IMG/VR virus record: IMGVR_UViG_3300008952_000004 | Location: 1 to 64,000 of that record | Direction: 5' to 3' (one strand) | Source: a virus | DNA length: 64,000 bases | Shown: positions 20,726 to 30,160 of the stretch, piece after piece | How positions within the stretch are numbered: the first letter of the stretch is position 1 | Layout of the letters: every line of letters begins with the position of its first letter | Made by a program: the position numbers and the translations under genes | Notes under the pieces: model-generated | The model's input: only the letters and a program-made list of their open reading frames with translations | What the model was told of the DNA's origin: nothing | Databases searched by the model: none

Positions 20726-21016
20726 ATGGAAATTAAGTTTACAGACAAAAAAGAAGAAGAGAACACCTCTTTGAAAGAGATTGTATCAGGAGATAACGCT
20801 CTAAAAGAGTATATTGTAGAATACACGGGCACAAAGCATACACCTGAAAGTGGAGAAGTGACTGTTGAAATGATAGTCGAGACACTCTCGGAAGACTTTT
20901 CCGAACTTGTATTGGCTATAGCTGAGGAGAATTGGGTCCGAGGTTATCAGCAAGCTTTTCAGGATATAGAAAAGACGTCTGAGCACCTGTTCTCTGAAGA
21001 AAACAAAGATGCCTAA
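20726..21016 (+). CDS. Conserved phage hypothetical protein
   Basis: A 96-residue acidic protein. The segment MIVETLSEDFSELVLAIAEE followed by NWVRGYQQAFQDIE is the kind of conserved helical block I associate with T4-like marine phages next to phoH. No enzymatic motif. It starts 7 nt after phoH and overlaps the next gene by 8 nt. Confidence 0.7.
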   Translation: MEIKFTDKKEEENTSLKEIVSGDNALKEYIVEYTGTKHTPESGEVTVEMIVETLSEDFSELVLAIAEENWVRGYQQAFQDIEKTSEHLFSEENKDA

Positions 21017-21692
21017 CAATATCAAAGAATATATTTCTTCTAAGTTAGAAGAAAGTAAAGAACACTTATTATTTAATTCTATTTCTGTAATTGTACAAGA
21101 TCCTTTAATTGGTGAAACTAATATTAAAAATGTTTTATACGAAATAGAGAGTCGGATTCCTCAAAGATTTTTTCAAGCTGTGGATATAATCTATATCGGA
21201 CAGTTCGAAATCCTTCAACAAAGAGAGGTCGAGGCGCTTTATGAGTCTGGTGCAATCTTTCTTTCTAATACACTGCAAACGACCGAGGATTATATCGAGT
21301 CCATTGGTCACGAGGTCGCGCATGCTCTCGAAACAATATATCCAATGGATATATACGCTGACGGAGAATTAGAGAGAGAGTTCATTAGCAAGCGACGACG
21401 ACTACGGGATATTTTGATAGCTTATGGACATCAATATACTGATGGTAATCGCAACAGCTTTCTTAACCCCGAATATGATGAAAAAATTGATATGTTTTTA
21501 TATCAGGACGTTGGATACCCAGTATTAACGTCTTTAGCCTCTGGATTATTTATGTCGCCATATGCGGCAACCTCACTGCGAGAATACTTTGCTAACGGAT
21601 TTGAATGGTATTTAATCAAGGGTGAAAAAGAAACACTTAAAAAAATTAGCCCAATGTTGTATTATAAACTTGACAAATTGTTTTACATGTAA
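21009..21692 (+). CDS. Zincin-like metallopeptidase
   Basis: A 227-residue protein with the zinc motif H101-E102-V-A-H105 (SIGHEVAHALE). A later REYFANGFEW helix could supply the third ligand (Glu). The N-terminal half is mixed alpha/beta (DIIYIGQFEIL). The layout, HExxH then about 85 residues to an EYFANxFE helix, matches a group of small phage metallopeptidases found near phoH in T4-like marine phages. The substrate is unknown; virion maturation or lysis are options. It overlaps the preceding gene by 8 nt. Confidence 0.8.
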   Translation: MPNNIKEYISSKLEESKEHLLFNSISVIVQDPLIGETNIKNVLYEIESRIPQRFFQAVDIIYIGQFEILQQREVEALYESGAIFLSNTLQTTEDYIESIGHEVAHALETIYPMDIYADGELEREFISKRRRLRDILIAYGHQYTDGNRNSFLNPEYDEKIDMFLYQDVGYPVLTSLASGLFMSPYAATSLREYFANGFEWYLIKGEKETLKKISPMLYYKLDKLFYM

Positions 21693-21716
21693 TATTCTAT
21701 TAGATAGGAGAAAAAA

Positions 21717-22070
21717 ATGGTTAAATTAAAACACTGTAATGTGGAAACTAAAACAAACAAGCTGGGTACCACGGTTCAAGTCAATGTTACTTTAGTCCCT
21801 GCGGCGGTTGCCCAAAGACTTAAAGTTCGTTACGACTTTAACGACGTGGCAACAGCGCTTTCAAAAGCCGGGTATTTAGTAGAGGACGTGTTGTTAGGGA
21901 AAACAGAAATCCTGAATAGCAGATTCGAAGAACAAAGAACTGCACAATATGCGTTTTCTTTAAAACCCAAGTCTAAGACGAAACGAAAAACTTCGTCTAA
22001 ATCTGATACAAATAAAACTCAGCGGACAAAAACCAAAAACCTTCAGGAAAATACAGAAAAAGAGGGATAG
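21717..22070 (+). CDS. Hypothetical protein with basic tail
   Basis: A 117-residue protein with a good TAGGAG site. Residues 1-85 look ordered (VQVNVTLVPAAVAQRLKVRY; FNDVATALSKAGYLVEDVLL). The end is Lys/Thr/Ser-rich (KPKSKTKRKTSSKSDTNKTQ). The downstream nuclease gene begins directly after its stop. No family is recognised; the pairing with a PD-(D/E)XK nuclease hints at a nucleic-acid role. Confidence 0.65.
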   Translation: MVKLKHCNVETKTNKLGTTVQVNVTLVPAAVAQRLKVRYDFNDVATALSKAGYLVEDVLLGKTEILNSRFEEQRTAQYAFSLKPKSKTKRKTSSKSDTNKTQRTKTKNLQENTEKEG

Positions 22071-22859
22071 ATGTCTCATATATCATTTTCAGAGTTGAAA
22101 AATTGGGATCATTGCGCTCACTATCACAAACTGGTGCATATTGATAAACTGAAGGGGTTTGAGGGCAACGAATATACAGCCTTCGGCTCAGCAGTTCATG
22201 ACGTATGTGAATATGCATTGTTAGCTGATGACTCTCCGGTAGAAGATTATAAACTGCTTTTTGAAAAAAGTTTTTTAGCTAATCTGAAGTCTCTTTCAAA
22301 AGAGGATTTAAATAAAAAATTAGTAACTTCGATGCGGACTCAAGCAACAAAAATAATTCCTGAGATTTTGCCTGCGGTAAAAGAATACTTTGGGGAATAT
22401 AGTGTTGTTTCAGTAGAAGAAAACATCTATGTTCCAATTCGTGAATTCGACGATGCCGATTATTCATTTAAAGGGTATATTGATCTGGTTGTTAAAACGA
22501 GCGATGGAAAATATCATGTCATCGATTGGAAAACTTGTTCTTGGGGATGGGATTCTAAGAAGAGAACAGATCCAATGATTAATTATCAATTAACTTTTTA
22601 TAAGCACTATTTTGCTATTAAGCACGGCATTGAACCAGCAAACATCGAAACACATTTTGCCTTGTTGAAGAGAACTGCAAAAAGTAATCTTGTAGAGATA
22701 TTCCGTGTTACTTCCGGTAAGAAAAAAACTTCAAACGCTATTAAATTATTAGTAAAGGCGTTATATAATATAACAAATAAGAAGTATGTAAAAAATCGCT
22801 TGGCTTGCCATGGCATATATGGTGACTGCGACTTTTACAACACAAAACACTGTAGGTAA
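22071..22859 (+). CDS. PD-(D/E)XK-superfamily nuclease (Cas4/RecB-like)
   Basis: A 262-residue protein. It opens with ISFSELKNWDHC, the start typical of RecB-family nucleases. FGSAVHDVCEYAL supplies the His/Glu segment. GYIDLVVKTSDGKYHVIDWKT contains the D-(x)-D-x-K-type active site (D in GYIDLV; D-W-K in VIDWKT). MINYQLTFYKHYF is the QxxxY-like motif. The end has a Cys cluster (CHGIYGDCDFYNTKHC), which with C16 could form an Fe-S or zinc site as in Cas4/AddB. It probably acts as an exonuclease in phage DNA processing or repair. Confidence 0.85.
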   Translation: MSHISFSELKNWDHCAHYHKLVHIDKLKGFEGNEYTAFGSAVHDVCEYALLADDSPVEDYKLLFEKSFLANLKSLSKEDLNKKLVTSMRTQATKIIPEILPAVKEYFGEYSVVSVEENIYVPIREFDDADYSFKGYIDLVVKTSDGKYHVIDWKTCSWGWDSKKRTDPMINYQLTFYKHYFAIKHGIEPANIETHFALLKRTAKSNLVEIFRVTSGKKKTSNAIKLLVKALYNITNKKYVKNRLACHGIYGDCDFYNTKHCR

Positions 22860-22863
22860 AAAA

Positions 22864-24120
22864 ATGAACAATAAAAAGAAAATTTTAACAATGTCAGACC
22901 ACCCCCTGTCGCCATCCGGCGTTGGAATTCAGACGAAATACTTTATTGAGGCTCTTTTGGATACAGGTCGATATAGCTTTGTAAGTTTAGCGGGTGCAAT
23001 GCAACACGCAGACTATACTCCGCAAAAAACTGAAAAGTACGGCGATGATTGGGTTATTTACCCCGTTGATGGTTATGGTAATCCCGAGATAGTGCGCTCT
23101 CTTATGAGAACTTACAAGCCGGATATTGTGTGGTTTATGACTGATCCTAGATTTTATGGTTGGCTCTGGGAAATGGAAGACGAGATTAGATGTCATGCAC
23201 CAATGATCTATTATCACGTCTGGGATAACAAGCCATATCCAACATTCAATAAAAAGTATTATGATTCGAATGATCTTGTTGTAACTATTTCGAAGGTTAC
23301 AGATGATATTGTTAGAAATGTTTCTCCTGATGTTAACACAACCCATTTACCACACGCTGTTGATGAGGAAGTATACAAGCCGTTAACTCAGGAAGAGATT
23401 GCAACTTTGAAAGATAATTTAAATGTAGACCCTGATAAATTCATTTTTTTCTGGAATAATCGTAACGCACGCCGGAAACAAAGCGGATCACTGATTTTTT
23501 GGTTTAAAGAGTTTCTTGATAAGGTTGGTCATGATAAAGCAACTCTTATTATGCACACAAGCACGACTGATCCAGCAGGGCAGGACCTTAAAGCAATTGC
23601 AGCACATTTAGATATGCTGGAAGGTCAAGTCCAATTTTCCGAAGAAAAAGTCGCACCAGAACAGATGTCAGTAATGTATAACATTGCTGATTGTACAATA
23701 AACGTCGCCGATGCAGAAGGTTTTGGGTTAGGCACTTTAGAATCCTTGTATTGTGAAACACCAATTATTGTAACAATGACTGGCGGCTTACAAGAACAAG
23801 TCACAGACGGTGAAAACTGGTTTGGCATTGGACTAGAGCCAGCATCTAAATCAATTATTGGCTCCCAACCAATTCCTTGGATCTATGAGGATAGAGTTGA
23901 CGGCAACCAAGTTGTTGAGGCTATGCAAGAGATGTATAATAAAACAAAAGAAGAACGAAAAGCCCTTGGTCAAGCCGGTCGACAACACGCGCTAAAAAAT
24001 TATAACTTCGAAGGGATGAAAAGTCGCTGGGTTGAAATTATTGATAAGATGTGTGAGGAAAATGGCTCTTGGGAAACACGAAAAAACTATGATCGTTGGG
24101 AGTTGACGGAGGTATCATGA
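22864..24120 (+). CDS. GT-B glycosyltransferase (GT4-like)
   Basis: A 418-residue protein. ATG 22864 is preferred to an upstream ATG inside the nuclease gene. The N-terminal half has ILTMSDHPLSPSGVGIQTKYF, the donor-side glycine loop of GT4-type enzymes. The C-terminal half has INVADAEGFGLGTLESLYCETPIIV, the E-x7-E-like motif that binds the nucleotide sugar. It begins the glycan operon (to about 39.5 kb). It transfers a sugar from a nucleotide donor in the cytosol; donor and acceptor are unknown. Confidence 0.85.
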   Translation: MNNKKKILTMSDHPLSPSGVGIQTKYFIEALLDTGRYSFVSLAGAMQHADYTPQKTEKYGDDWVIYPVDGYGNPEIVRSLMRTYKPDIVWFMTDPRFYGWLWEMEDEIRCHAPMIYYHVWDNKPYPTFNKKYYDSNDLVVTISKVTDDIVRNVSPDVNTTHLPHAVDEEVYKPLTQEEIATLKDNLNVDPDKFIFFWNNRNARRKQSGSLIFWFKEFLDKVGHDKATLIMHTSTTDPAGQDLKAIAAHLDMLEGQVQFSEEKVAPEQMSVMYNIADCTINVADAEGFGLGTLESLYCETPIIVTMTGGLQEQVTDGENWFGIGLEPASKSIIGSQPIPWIYEDRVDGNQVVEAMQEMYNKTKEERKALGQAGRQHALKNYNFEGMKSRWVEIIDKMCEENGSWETRKNYDRWELTEVS

Positions 24121-25394
24121 AAAAAAGAATCTTAGTAAGAGGACCTGCACTGAGCAGGAGTGGTTATGGAGAACAGACACGCTTTGCTCTGAGGGCGCTT
24201 AAACATCATCAGGATAAATTTGATATTTTCCTTCAGGCAACGAATTGGGGTGCAACCTCTTGGGTGACCGAAGATGACGAAGAAAGGCAGTGGATCGATA
24301 ACCTGCTTCAAAAGACAATTGTCCACACTCAACAAAATGGCACTTATGACATATCTTTACAAGTGACAATTCCAGGCGAATGGCAAAAAATAGCCCCAGT
24401 TAACATTGGATACACTGCTGGAATAGAAACAACAAAAATATCTCCGAATTGGCTGGAGAAAACTTATTTGATGAACAGAATTGTTGTTCCGTCGACTCAC
24501 GCTAAAGAGGCGTTTGTGACAACATCTTGGAAAGCTCGGACACCATCTGGCGAAGAAATCGACGTTGGTTGTACAACTCCGATAGAGCCTGTATCTTTTC
24601 CTGCAAAAGAAACGGAACCTGAGCCTTTGTCCATCGAACTTCCAACTAAATTTAATTTTCTTACCGTCGCACAATTAAGCCCTAGGAAGAATTTTGATAA
24701 AACCTTAAAATGGTTTGTCGAGGAATTCCACGACCAAGAAGATGTTGGGCTAGTCGCAAAGGTAAATTTAGCAAAAAATTGTATTATCGATCGACAAGCG
24801 ACATTGATGAGATTAAGGATTATGCTGCACGAGTACCCAAATCGAAAGTGCAAAGTTTATCTTCTGCATGGTGCTTTATCTGAGGGCGAGATGCTTTCTT
24901 TGTATTCAAACCCAAGAATCAAGGCTTTGGTATCGACGTCTCATGGAGAGGGTTTTGGTTTGCCTATGCTAGAGGCTGCACAGTCAGGACTCCCGGTAGT
25001 TGCCCCGAACTGGAGCGGATACTTAGACTTTTTATCTATGCCAATTAAAAATAAAAAGACGAAAAAGGAAAAAATCAAACCTAGGTTCTTGAAAGTCGAT
25101 TACGAGCTAAAGCTTGTACAGAAGGAAGCCGTGTGGAATGATGTCATTATTCCGGAATCGATGTGGTGTTATCCAAAAGAACATTCATTTAAATCGGCAC
25201 TTAGAAAAGTGTATAATGAGCAAAATATAGTGATAGCTCAAGCTAAAAAACTACAAACCCATATTAATAAAACCTTGACAAACGAGGCACAATATGATAA
25301 ATTCATATCAGCGATGGGGTTACATTTTGAACCAACCACTGTGGAGGTTGACGTGTTTGCTCCAACGGAAGACACAATTCAAGAGCACAAATAG
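24117..25394 (+). CDS. GT-B glycosyltransferase (GT4-like)
   Basis: A 425-residue protein starting at the ATG of an ATGA overlap with the first transferase. It opens KKRILVRGPALSRSGYGEQTRF. The second domain has FNFLTVAQLSPRKNFDKTLKWF and STSHGEGFGLPMLEAAQSGLPVV, the nucleotide-sugar-binding E-motif. The two neighbours are the same fold and may have arisen by duplication, but differ strongly in sequence. It adds a further sugar to a phage-specified glycan, by context. Confidence 0.85.
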   Translation: MKKRILVRGPALSRSGYGEQTRFALRALKHHQDKFDIFLQATNWGATSWVTEDDEERQWIDNLLQKTIVHTQQNGTYDISLQVTIPGEWQKIAPVNIGYTAGIETTKISPNWLEKTYLMNRIVVPSTHAKEAFVTTSWKARTPSGEEIDVGCTTPIEPVSFPAKETEPEPLSIELPTKFNFLTVAQLSPRKNFDKTLKWFVEEFHDQEDVGLVAKVNLAKNCIIDRQATLMRLRIMLHEYPNRKCKVYLLHGALSEGEMLSLYSNPRIKALVSTSHGEGFGLPMLEAAQSGLPVVAPNWSGYLDFLSMPIKNKKTKKEKIKPRFLKVDYELKLVQKEAVWNDVIIPESMWCYPKEHSFKSALRKVYNEQNIVIAQAKKLQTHINKTLTNEAQYDKFISAMGLHFEPTTVEVDVFAPTEDTIQEHK

Positions 25395-25397
25395 AGA

Positions 25398-27044
25398 ATG
25401 AAATATGTTTTAATATCCGATTATCTGCCCCGCGAAGTAATCGGGGGCTGCGAAATAAATAATCAAGAGCTAGTTCTCTTATTAAAAAAGAGACAAAGAG
25501 ACATTTTTGAGATAAAATCATCCCAAGTGGACTTAGAATTTATTTCCAAGAACAAAGAATCTTTTTTCATTGTTTCTAATTTTATCGAACTCTCTGAGGC
25601 TTCGCGTGCTGAATTATTAAAATATAAATACATAATCTATGAACATGACCACAAATATTTGGTTAATAGAAACCCCGCCATCTTTTCAGGTTGTCGCGCT
25701 CCAGTTAGCCACATAGCAAATGAGTATTTTTATGCTGGAGCACAAGCGGTATTATGTCAGACCAATTTTCACGCTGAAATATTATACAGAAATTTAGCGT
25801 TGCCAAACGTTATTTCTTTGGGTGGTAATCTTTGGTCTGATGACATATTGGATTTGTTGGAGGAATGTGCTTCTTGTGCAAAGAGTACAGGGGCAACGGT
25901 TATGTCCTCTCCTATTGCTCATAAAAATACGATTGGAGCTATTAACTATTGCGAAGAGCAGGGCTATTCTTATAATTTAATTGCATCAAACAATCAAAAA
26001 GTTTTTCTTAAAGATTTAGCGAAACAGGAAAAGTTTATCTTTTTGCCCAAGACTCCGGAAACCCTTTCTCGTGTTGTCTGTGAAGCCCGAATGATGGGGG
26101 TTAACGTTGTGACCAATGGTCTGGTCGGCGCCACAAAAGAACCTTGGTTTTCTCTTAAAGGAAAAGAATTGGTTAATTTTATGAGACAGAAAAAACAAGA
26201 GATAGTGGACCTAGTTGAAGGAATTTTTCTCGAAACCGCTAACAAGGGTGAATTCGCTCTCAAGAACAAACTTGTGTCTGTTGTCATGCCAGCTTATAAT
26301 GATCAAGAGTATGTTTCACAGGCTATAGAAGATTTGATTAAACAAACATATTCGAATATCGAAGTTATTATTGTTGATGATGGATCCACAGATTCAACAG
26401 CAGAAATTTGCCAAAAATATGCAGAGGAATATGATTTCATCAGATTTTATAAAAAAAACAACGGCGGCACGGGCAGTGCCTTGAACTTTGGATTCGAAAA
26501 AGCTACGGGTGATTATGGGACTTGGGTTTCGTCTGATGACAGAAGACCGGCTAACTGCATAGAAAGAATGGTACGTGCCTTGGAAAATAATAATGTTGAG
26601 TTGGTTTTTGCTGCGTATCTTAGTGAGAGATTTAATAGAGCGTGGCGCTCTTATACACCGTCTAATAATGCTTTAGGATACCAGTGGGCAGAAAATGGTT
26701 TTACTTGGGAGGGCACACCATCAAAAGAAACATTTGTTGTCGACAACTGGGTCGATCTCAATCTACATCATTGTCACTCTGGTGTTTCTTTTTTGTTTAC
26801 CAAGGATTTAAAAAAACGCTCTGGTGAATATCTTAATCTCCCAGGTGAAGATTATCATATGGAAGTAAAGATGGGGATGTTAGCAAAAGAAAACAAAGTG
26901 GCTTACATTGATGAGGTCCTTGGCTGGCACAGGTTTCCACCAACCTCTTTGACGTCGACAGATGCCAGTTGTGTATTTGAGGCGGAAAAAATAACTAAAA
27001 ATATGATCTTAGAATGGAAAGAAACAGGCGTGGTTAATGGGTAA
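25398..27044 (+). CDS. Two-domain glycosyltransferase (GT-B-like + GT2)
   Basis: A 548-residue protein. Residues 1-290 are GT-B-like (KYVLISDYLPREVIGGCEI start; a late E-motif-like FLPKTPETLSRVVCEARMMG). Residues 290-540 are a GT2 domain: VSVVMPAYNDQEYVSQAI, EVIIVDDGSTDST and an SSDDRR loop (DXD-like, SDD). Two transfers by one polypeptide are suggested, as in polysaccharide synthases. It follows the previous gene by 3 nt and overlaps the next by 8. Confidence 0.8.
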   Translation: MKYVLISDYLPREVIGGCEINNQELVLLLKKRQRDIFEIKSSQVDLEFISKNKESFFIVSNFIELSEASRAELLKYKYIIYEHDHKYLVNRNPAIFSGCRAPVSHIANEYFYAGAQAVLCQTNFHAEILYRNLALPNVISLGGNLWSDDILDLLEECASCAKSTGATVMSSPIAHKNTIGAINYCEEQGYSYNLIASNNQKVFLKDLAKQEKFIFLPKTPETLSRVVCEARMMGVNVVTNGLVGATKEPWFSLKGKELVNFMRQKKQEIVDLVEGIFLETANKGEFALKNKLVSVVMPAYNDQEYVSQAIEDLIKQTYSNIEVIIVDDGSTDSTAEICQKYAEEYDFIRFYKKNNGGTGSALNFGFEKATGDYGTWVSSDDRRPANCIERMVRALENNNVELVFAAYLSERFNRAWRSYTPSNNALGYQWAENGFTWEGTPSKETFVVDNWVDLNLHHCHSGVSFLFTKDLKKRSGEYLNLPGEDYHMEVKMGMLAKENKVAYIDEVLGWHRFPPTSLTSTDASCVFEAEKITKNMILEWKETGVVNG

Positions 27045-28104
27045 AAAAATAATAGTGACGGTCACCGGGATACGACCAGATTTCATTCGTATGTCAGAGG
27101 TGTTTCGAAAATTGGACAATGACGATGCATTCGAACACATATTAATACACACGGGACAACACTACGATGATCTTTTATCCGGTGTGTTTTTTAAAGATCT
27201 TGAAATAAGAGAGCCTGATTATAACTTGTCTATTGGCGGGGAAGGTCGATCACATCACCACCAACAGGCAGAACTTTCAGTAAGAATACTTGAGCTATTC
27301 GAACAACGAAAGATTAATCCAGATATTGTGTTATTTTTAGGAGACAGTAATTCAGTATTAGCATCAGTGCCGGTGCGTAAGCAGGGCTTTAAAGTTGGAC
27401 ATATTGAAGCAGGGATGCGTAGTTATGATGAAAGAATGCTAGAGGAGATCAATAGAAAAGTATGTGATCACGTTAGTAACTTCTTGTTTGTTTATCATGA
27501 AAACTATAAGAAAAAAGCCCTTAGAGAAGGAATTCCGGAGGGTAGAATATATGTTGTAGGAAACACAATTGTTGAGCCATTGCGTAAGATAGCGGACTTA
27601 GAATATAGAGGCACAAAAAAACATATCCTTTTAGATATTCATAGACCAGAAAACTTTTTATACCCCAAACGTCTTAAAGCAATAATTGAATATGCAAACA
27701 GATATTCGAAGATATTCACCACTCCGGTTAAAATGCTTTCATTTGGAAGAACAGAAGAAGCCCTGAAAAAAAATAATATAGATTTAGGGGAAATTCAAAC
27801 GGTACCATTAATGGGATATAAAGATTATGTTAGAGCACAGCAAGATAGTCGGTTTATCATAAGCGATAGTGGTACTGCACAAGAGGAACCAGCGCTTCTT
27901 GGCGTTCCTGTGATAGTACCAAGGGAATTTACAGAGCGTCCGGAATCCGTTGAAAACGATTGTAGCTTTATGCTAAAGTTTAATGAGAATTCGTTTATTG
28001 ATTCAGTTGATTGGGTTATGACACACATAAGAGCACATACCGATTGGCTTGGGAATGGCGATGCTTCACAGATGATTGTTGATATATTAAGGGAGCAGCT
28101 ATAA
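27037..28104 (+). CDS. wecB: UDP-N-acetylglucosamine 2-epimerase (WecB-type)
   Basis: A 355-residue non-hydrolysing epimerase. Landmarks: VTVTGIRPDFIRMSEV, HTGQHYDD, VGHIEAGMRSYDERMLEEINR with the catalytic Asp/Glu region, VVGNTIVEPL, and ISDSGTAQEEPALLGVPVIV with TERPES. It interconverts UDP-GlcNAc and UDP-ManNAc, the first step to ManNAc/ManNAcA or bacillosamine-like surface sugars. The usual GTRPE is GIRPD here. It is followed by glycosyltransferase and deacetylase genes with 1-nt overlaps, consistent with one translation-coupled operon. Confidence 0.92.
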   Translation: MGKKIIVTVTGIRPDFIRMSEVFRKLDNDDAFEHILIHTGQHYDDLLSGVFFKDLEIREPDYNLSIGGEGRSHHHQQAELSVRILELFEQRKINPDIVLFLGDSNSVLASVPVRKQGFKVGHIEAGMRSYDERMLEEINRKVCDHVSNFLFVYHENYKKKALREGIPEGRIYVVGNTIVEPLRKIADLEYRGTKKHILLDIHRPENFLYPKRLKAIIEYANRYSKIFTTPVKMLSFGRTEEALKKNNIDLGEIQTVPLMGYKDYVRAQQDSRFIISDSGTAQEEPALLGVPVIVPREFTERPESVENDCSFMLKFNENSFIDSVDWVMTHIRAHTDWLGNGDASQMIVDILREQL

Positions 28105-28862
28105 TGAAAATTATTGGATTTTCCCAACTCCGTAATGAATTATCGAATGGAAATTTAGAAAATTGGTTTCGTTGTATGAACTTTTGCGATTATATATACA
28201 TATATGACCAAGCATCAGACGATGGAAGTAAAGAGTACTATAAAAAATATAAAAACACTGTTGTGATTGAATCACCAGTTAACGACTTTGAACGAGAAAT
28301 AACTTGTAAAGATATTCTTCTAAGGCGCGTCTTAAATGACCACCCAGATACAGATTGGATTTATTGGATCGACGGGGATACCATATTAGACGGAAGGATG
28401 TTGAGAAATGGTCATAGAGAGATATACAATATTCTAGAACAAGCTTCAGCCCAAAAAATTGACGCGATAGTTATGGGGCATTATAATTTATGGCGAAGTG
28501 ACATATATCATCGTGTAGACAACGATTATGATTGGTTTCACAGAAACGGTCGCCGTGTTTTTTGGAGGAACAACGGGCTGCTAAAGTTTGTCGATAATGG
28601 CGGGCTACACCAACCTCAATTTCCGCAGGGGTTATTAAAACAAGTCCGAATTGATAGAGATTTAATCCACCGTGGTTTTGCAACTGACGAACAAATCATG
28701 AATAGATACAATTTATATAAATCAAAGGGGCAAACTGGTCCAATGTTAGAAAGGTTGATTGACGAGACAGGATTACAGGTTAAAAGTATCCAGAGCGACA
28801 TATTTCCCGATTGGTATAAAACTGATGATGTACTCAACCCTTCAGAGAAAAAGAGGCTTTAA
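28104..28862 (+). CDS. GT2-family glycosyltransferase-like protein
   Basis: A 252-residue GT-A-type protein. It opens KIIGFSQLRNELSNGNLENW; IYIYDQASDDGSKEYY and WIYWIDGDTILDGRM carry the DXD-like metal/nucleotide site (D-G-D). It overlaps its neighbours by single bases. It resembles the glycosyltransferase family 2 'Glyco_tranf_2_4' group. Specificity is unknown. Confidence 0.8.
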   Translation: MKIIGFSQLRNELSNGNLENWFRCMNFCDYIYIYDQASDDGSKEYYKKYKNTVVIESPVNDFEREITCKDILLRRVLNDHPDTDWIYWIDGDTILDGRMLRNGHREIYNILEQASAQKIDAIVMGHYNLWRSDIYHRVDNDYDWFHRNGRRVFWRNNGLLKFVDNGGLHQPQFPQGLLKQVRIDRDLIHRGFATDEQIMNRYNLYKSKGQTGPMLERLIDETGLQVKSIQSDIFPDWYKTDDVLNPSEKKRL

Positions 28863-29479
28863 TGTATGATAAAATCATTATTTCGCCACATGTGGATGAT
28901 GATGTACTTGGTTGTGGTGGTATATTAGACGAGAAATCATTAGTATTATATTGCGGTATTGATGATTTCCACGTTGTGAGTCGCGAGGAACGCATAAAGG
29001 AAGCAGACGCTGCCTCAGAAGTCTTGGGACACTCTTATATCATACTCCACGGAAATAAGGTTAATAGATATTTAGCAAATGATCTTATTGATGACTTTTC
29101 GAACTTTATTAATATGCATAAACCACAGCAGATTTTTATACCCTATCCTTCATATAATCAAGACCACCGGGCGGCATATGAGGCAGCGCTCATCGCGTTA
29201 CGACCTCACGATATAAATTTTTTTGTTAAAGAGGTGCTGGTATATGAACAGCCACATGTATTTTTTTGGGATCATACTCATACAATAGGTTCTGGATTTA
29301 AACCGAACTATTATGTGCCTATCAATATAGAAAGAAAAAAAGATGCATATAAAATGATGGCATCACAGAATAGAACATTTCGCAGTGTAGAACATATTGA
29401 TGCTTTAGCAACGTTACGCGGCGGTCAATCTGGGTGTACACACGCAGAAGCATTTCAAGCAATTAGGGTGGTGAAATAG
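28862..29479 (+). CDS. PIG-L/LmbE-type N-acetyl-sugar deacetylase
   Basis: A 205-residue protein with the zinc motif ISPHVDDDVLGCGG (H10-x-D12-D13, the HPDDE-type site) and a later NQDHRAAY His that completes the site. The family removes acetyl groups from N-acetylglucosamine-type sugars. The next gene is a formyltransferase, so the pair could swap N-acetyl for N-formyl on a hexosamine. It is slightly short for the family but has all core motifs. Confidence 0.85.
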   Translation: MYDKIIISPHVDDDVLGCGGILDEKSLVLYCGIDDFHVVSREERIKEADAASEVLGHSYIILHGNKVNRYLANDLIDDFSNFINMHKPQQIFIPYPSYNQDHRAAYEAALIALRPHDINFFVKEVLVYEQPHVFFWDHTHTIGSGFKPNYYVPINIERKKDAYKMMASQNRTFRSVEHIDALATLRGGQSGCTHAEAFQAIRVVK

Positions 29480-30160
29480 ATGTCAAAAATTTTATTTTGT
29501 GGATATCGCCCATGGGCAAAAGAAATATATTATAATATAACCCATGGGAACCAATATAAAATTAAATCTTCTATAAAATTAATAGAATCGATAGACGAGT
29601 TAGAAAAAGAAATGGAACTTGAGAAGCCAGAAGCTATATTTTTTGTTGGTTGGAGTTGGATTGTGAAAAAAAATATTGTTGATAATCATTTATGTATTTG
29701 TTTACATCCTTCGCCGCTGCCAAAATATAGAGGCGGTTCTCCGATACAACATCAAATAATCAATGGCGAAACAAAAAGCGCAGTCACTCTGTTTAAAATG
29801 GATGAACACATAGACCGTGGTGATGTGTTATTTCAATATCCTTTCTCATTAAATGGCAACCTAAAAGATATATTCCGTCGAATTGTCGACGTTGGTCAAT
29901 ACGGTATAAGAAGATTGATTAAACAGATCGACAGTCCATCAACACTTCAAGGGGCTGCTCAGGACAAAAAAGAGGCAACATATTTTAAGAGAAGAACGCC
30001 AGACATGAGTGAAATAAAAGTTGAAGATCTTCTTAACTGTTCAGCAAAACAGATATATAATAAGATACGAGCGTTACAAGATCCTTACCCAAACGCATAT
30101 ATTGTTTGCGGAGACGGGTCTAAACTTTATCTACAATACGCAGAGGTGGATGATGAATAA
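29480..30160 (+). CDS. Sugar/methionyl-tRNA formyltransferase-family enzyme
   Basis: A 226-residue protein with the formyltransferase core LHPSPLPKYRGGSPIQ (H76) and KMDEHIDRGDVL (D112), the catalytic His and Asp of FMT/ArnA/sugar N-formyltransferases that use N10-formyl-tetrahydrofolate. The usual Asn two residues before the His is Cys here, as in some distant members. It is too short for a Met-tRNA formyltransferase and lies in a glycan operon directly after a deacetylase, so N-formylation of an amino sugar is the likely role. Confidence 0.8.
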   Translation: MSKILFCGYRPWAKEIYYNITHGNQYKIKSSIKLIESIDELEKEMELEKPEAIFFVGWSWIVKKNIVDNHLCICLHPSPLPKYRGGSPIQHQIINGETKSAVTLFKMDEHIDRGDVLFQYPFSLNGNLKDIFRRIVDVGQYGIRRLIKQIDSPSTLQGAAQDKKEATYFKRRTPDMSEIKVEDLLNCSAKQIYNKIRALQDPYPNAYIVCGDGSKLYLQYAEVDDE

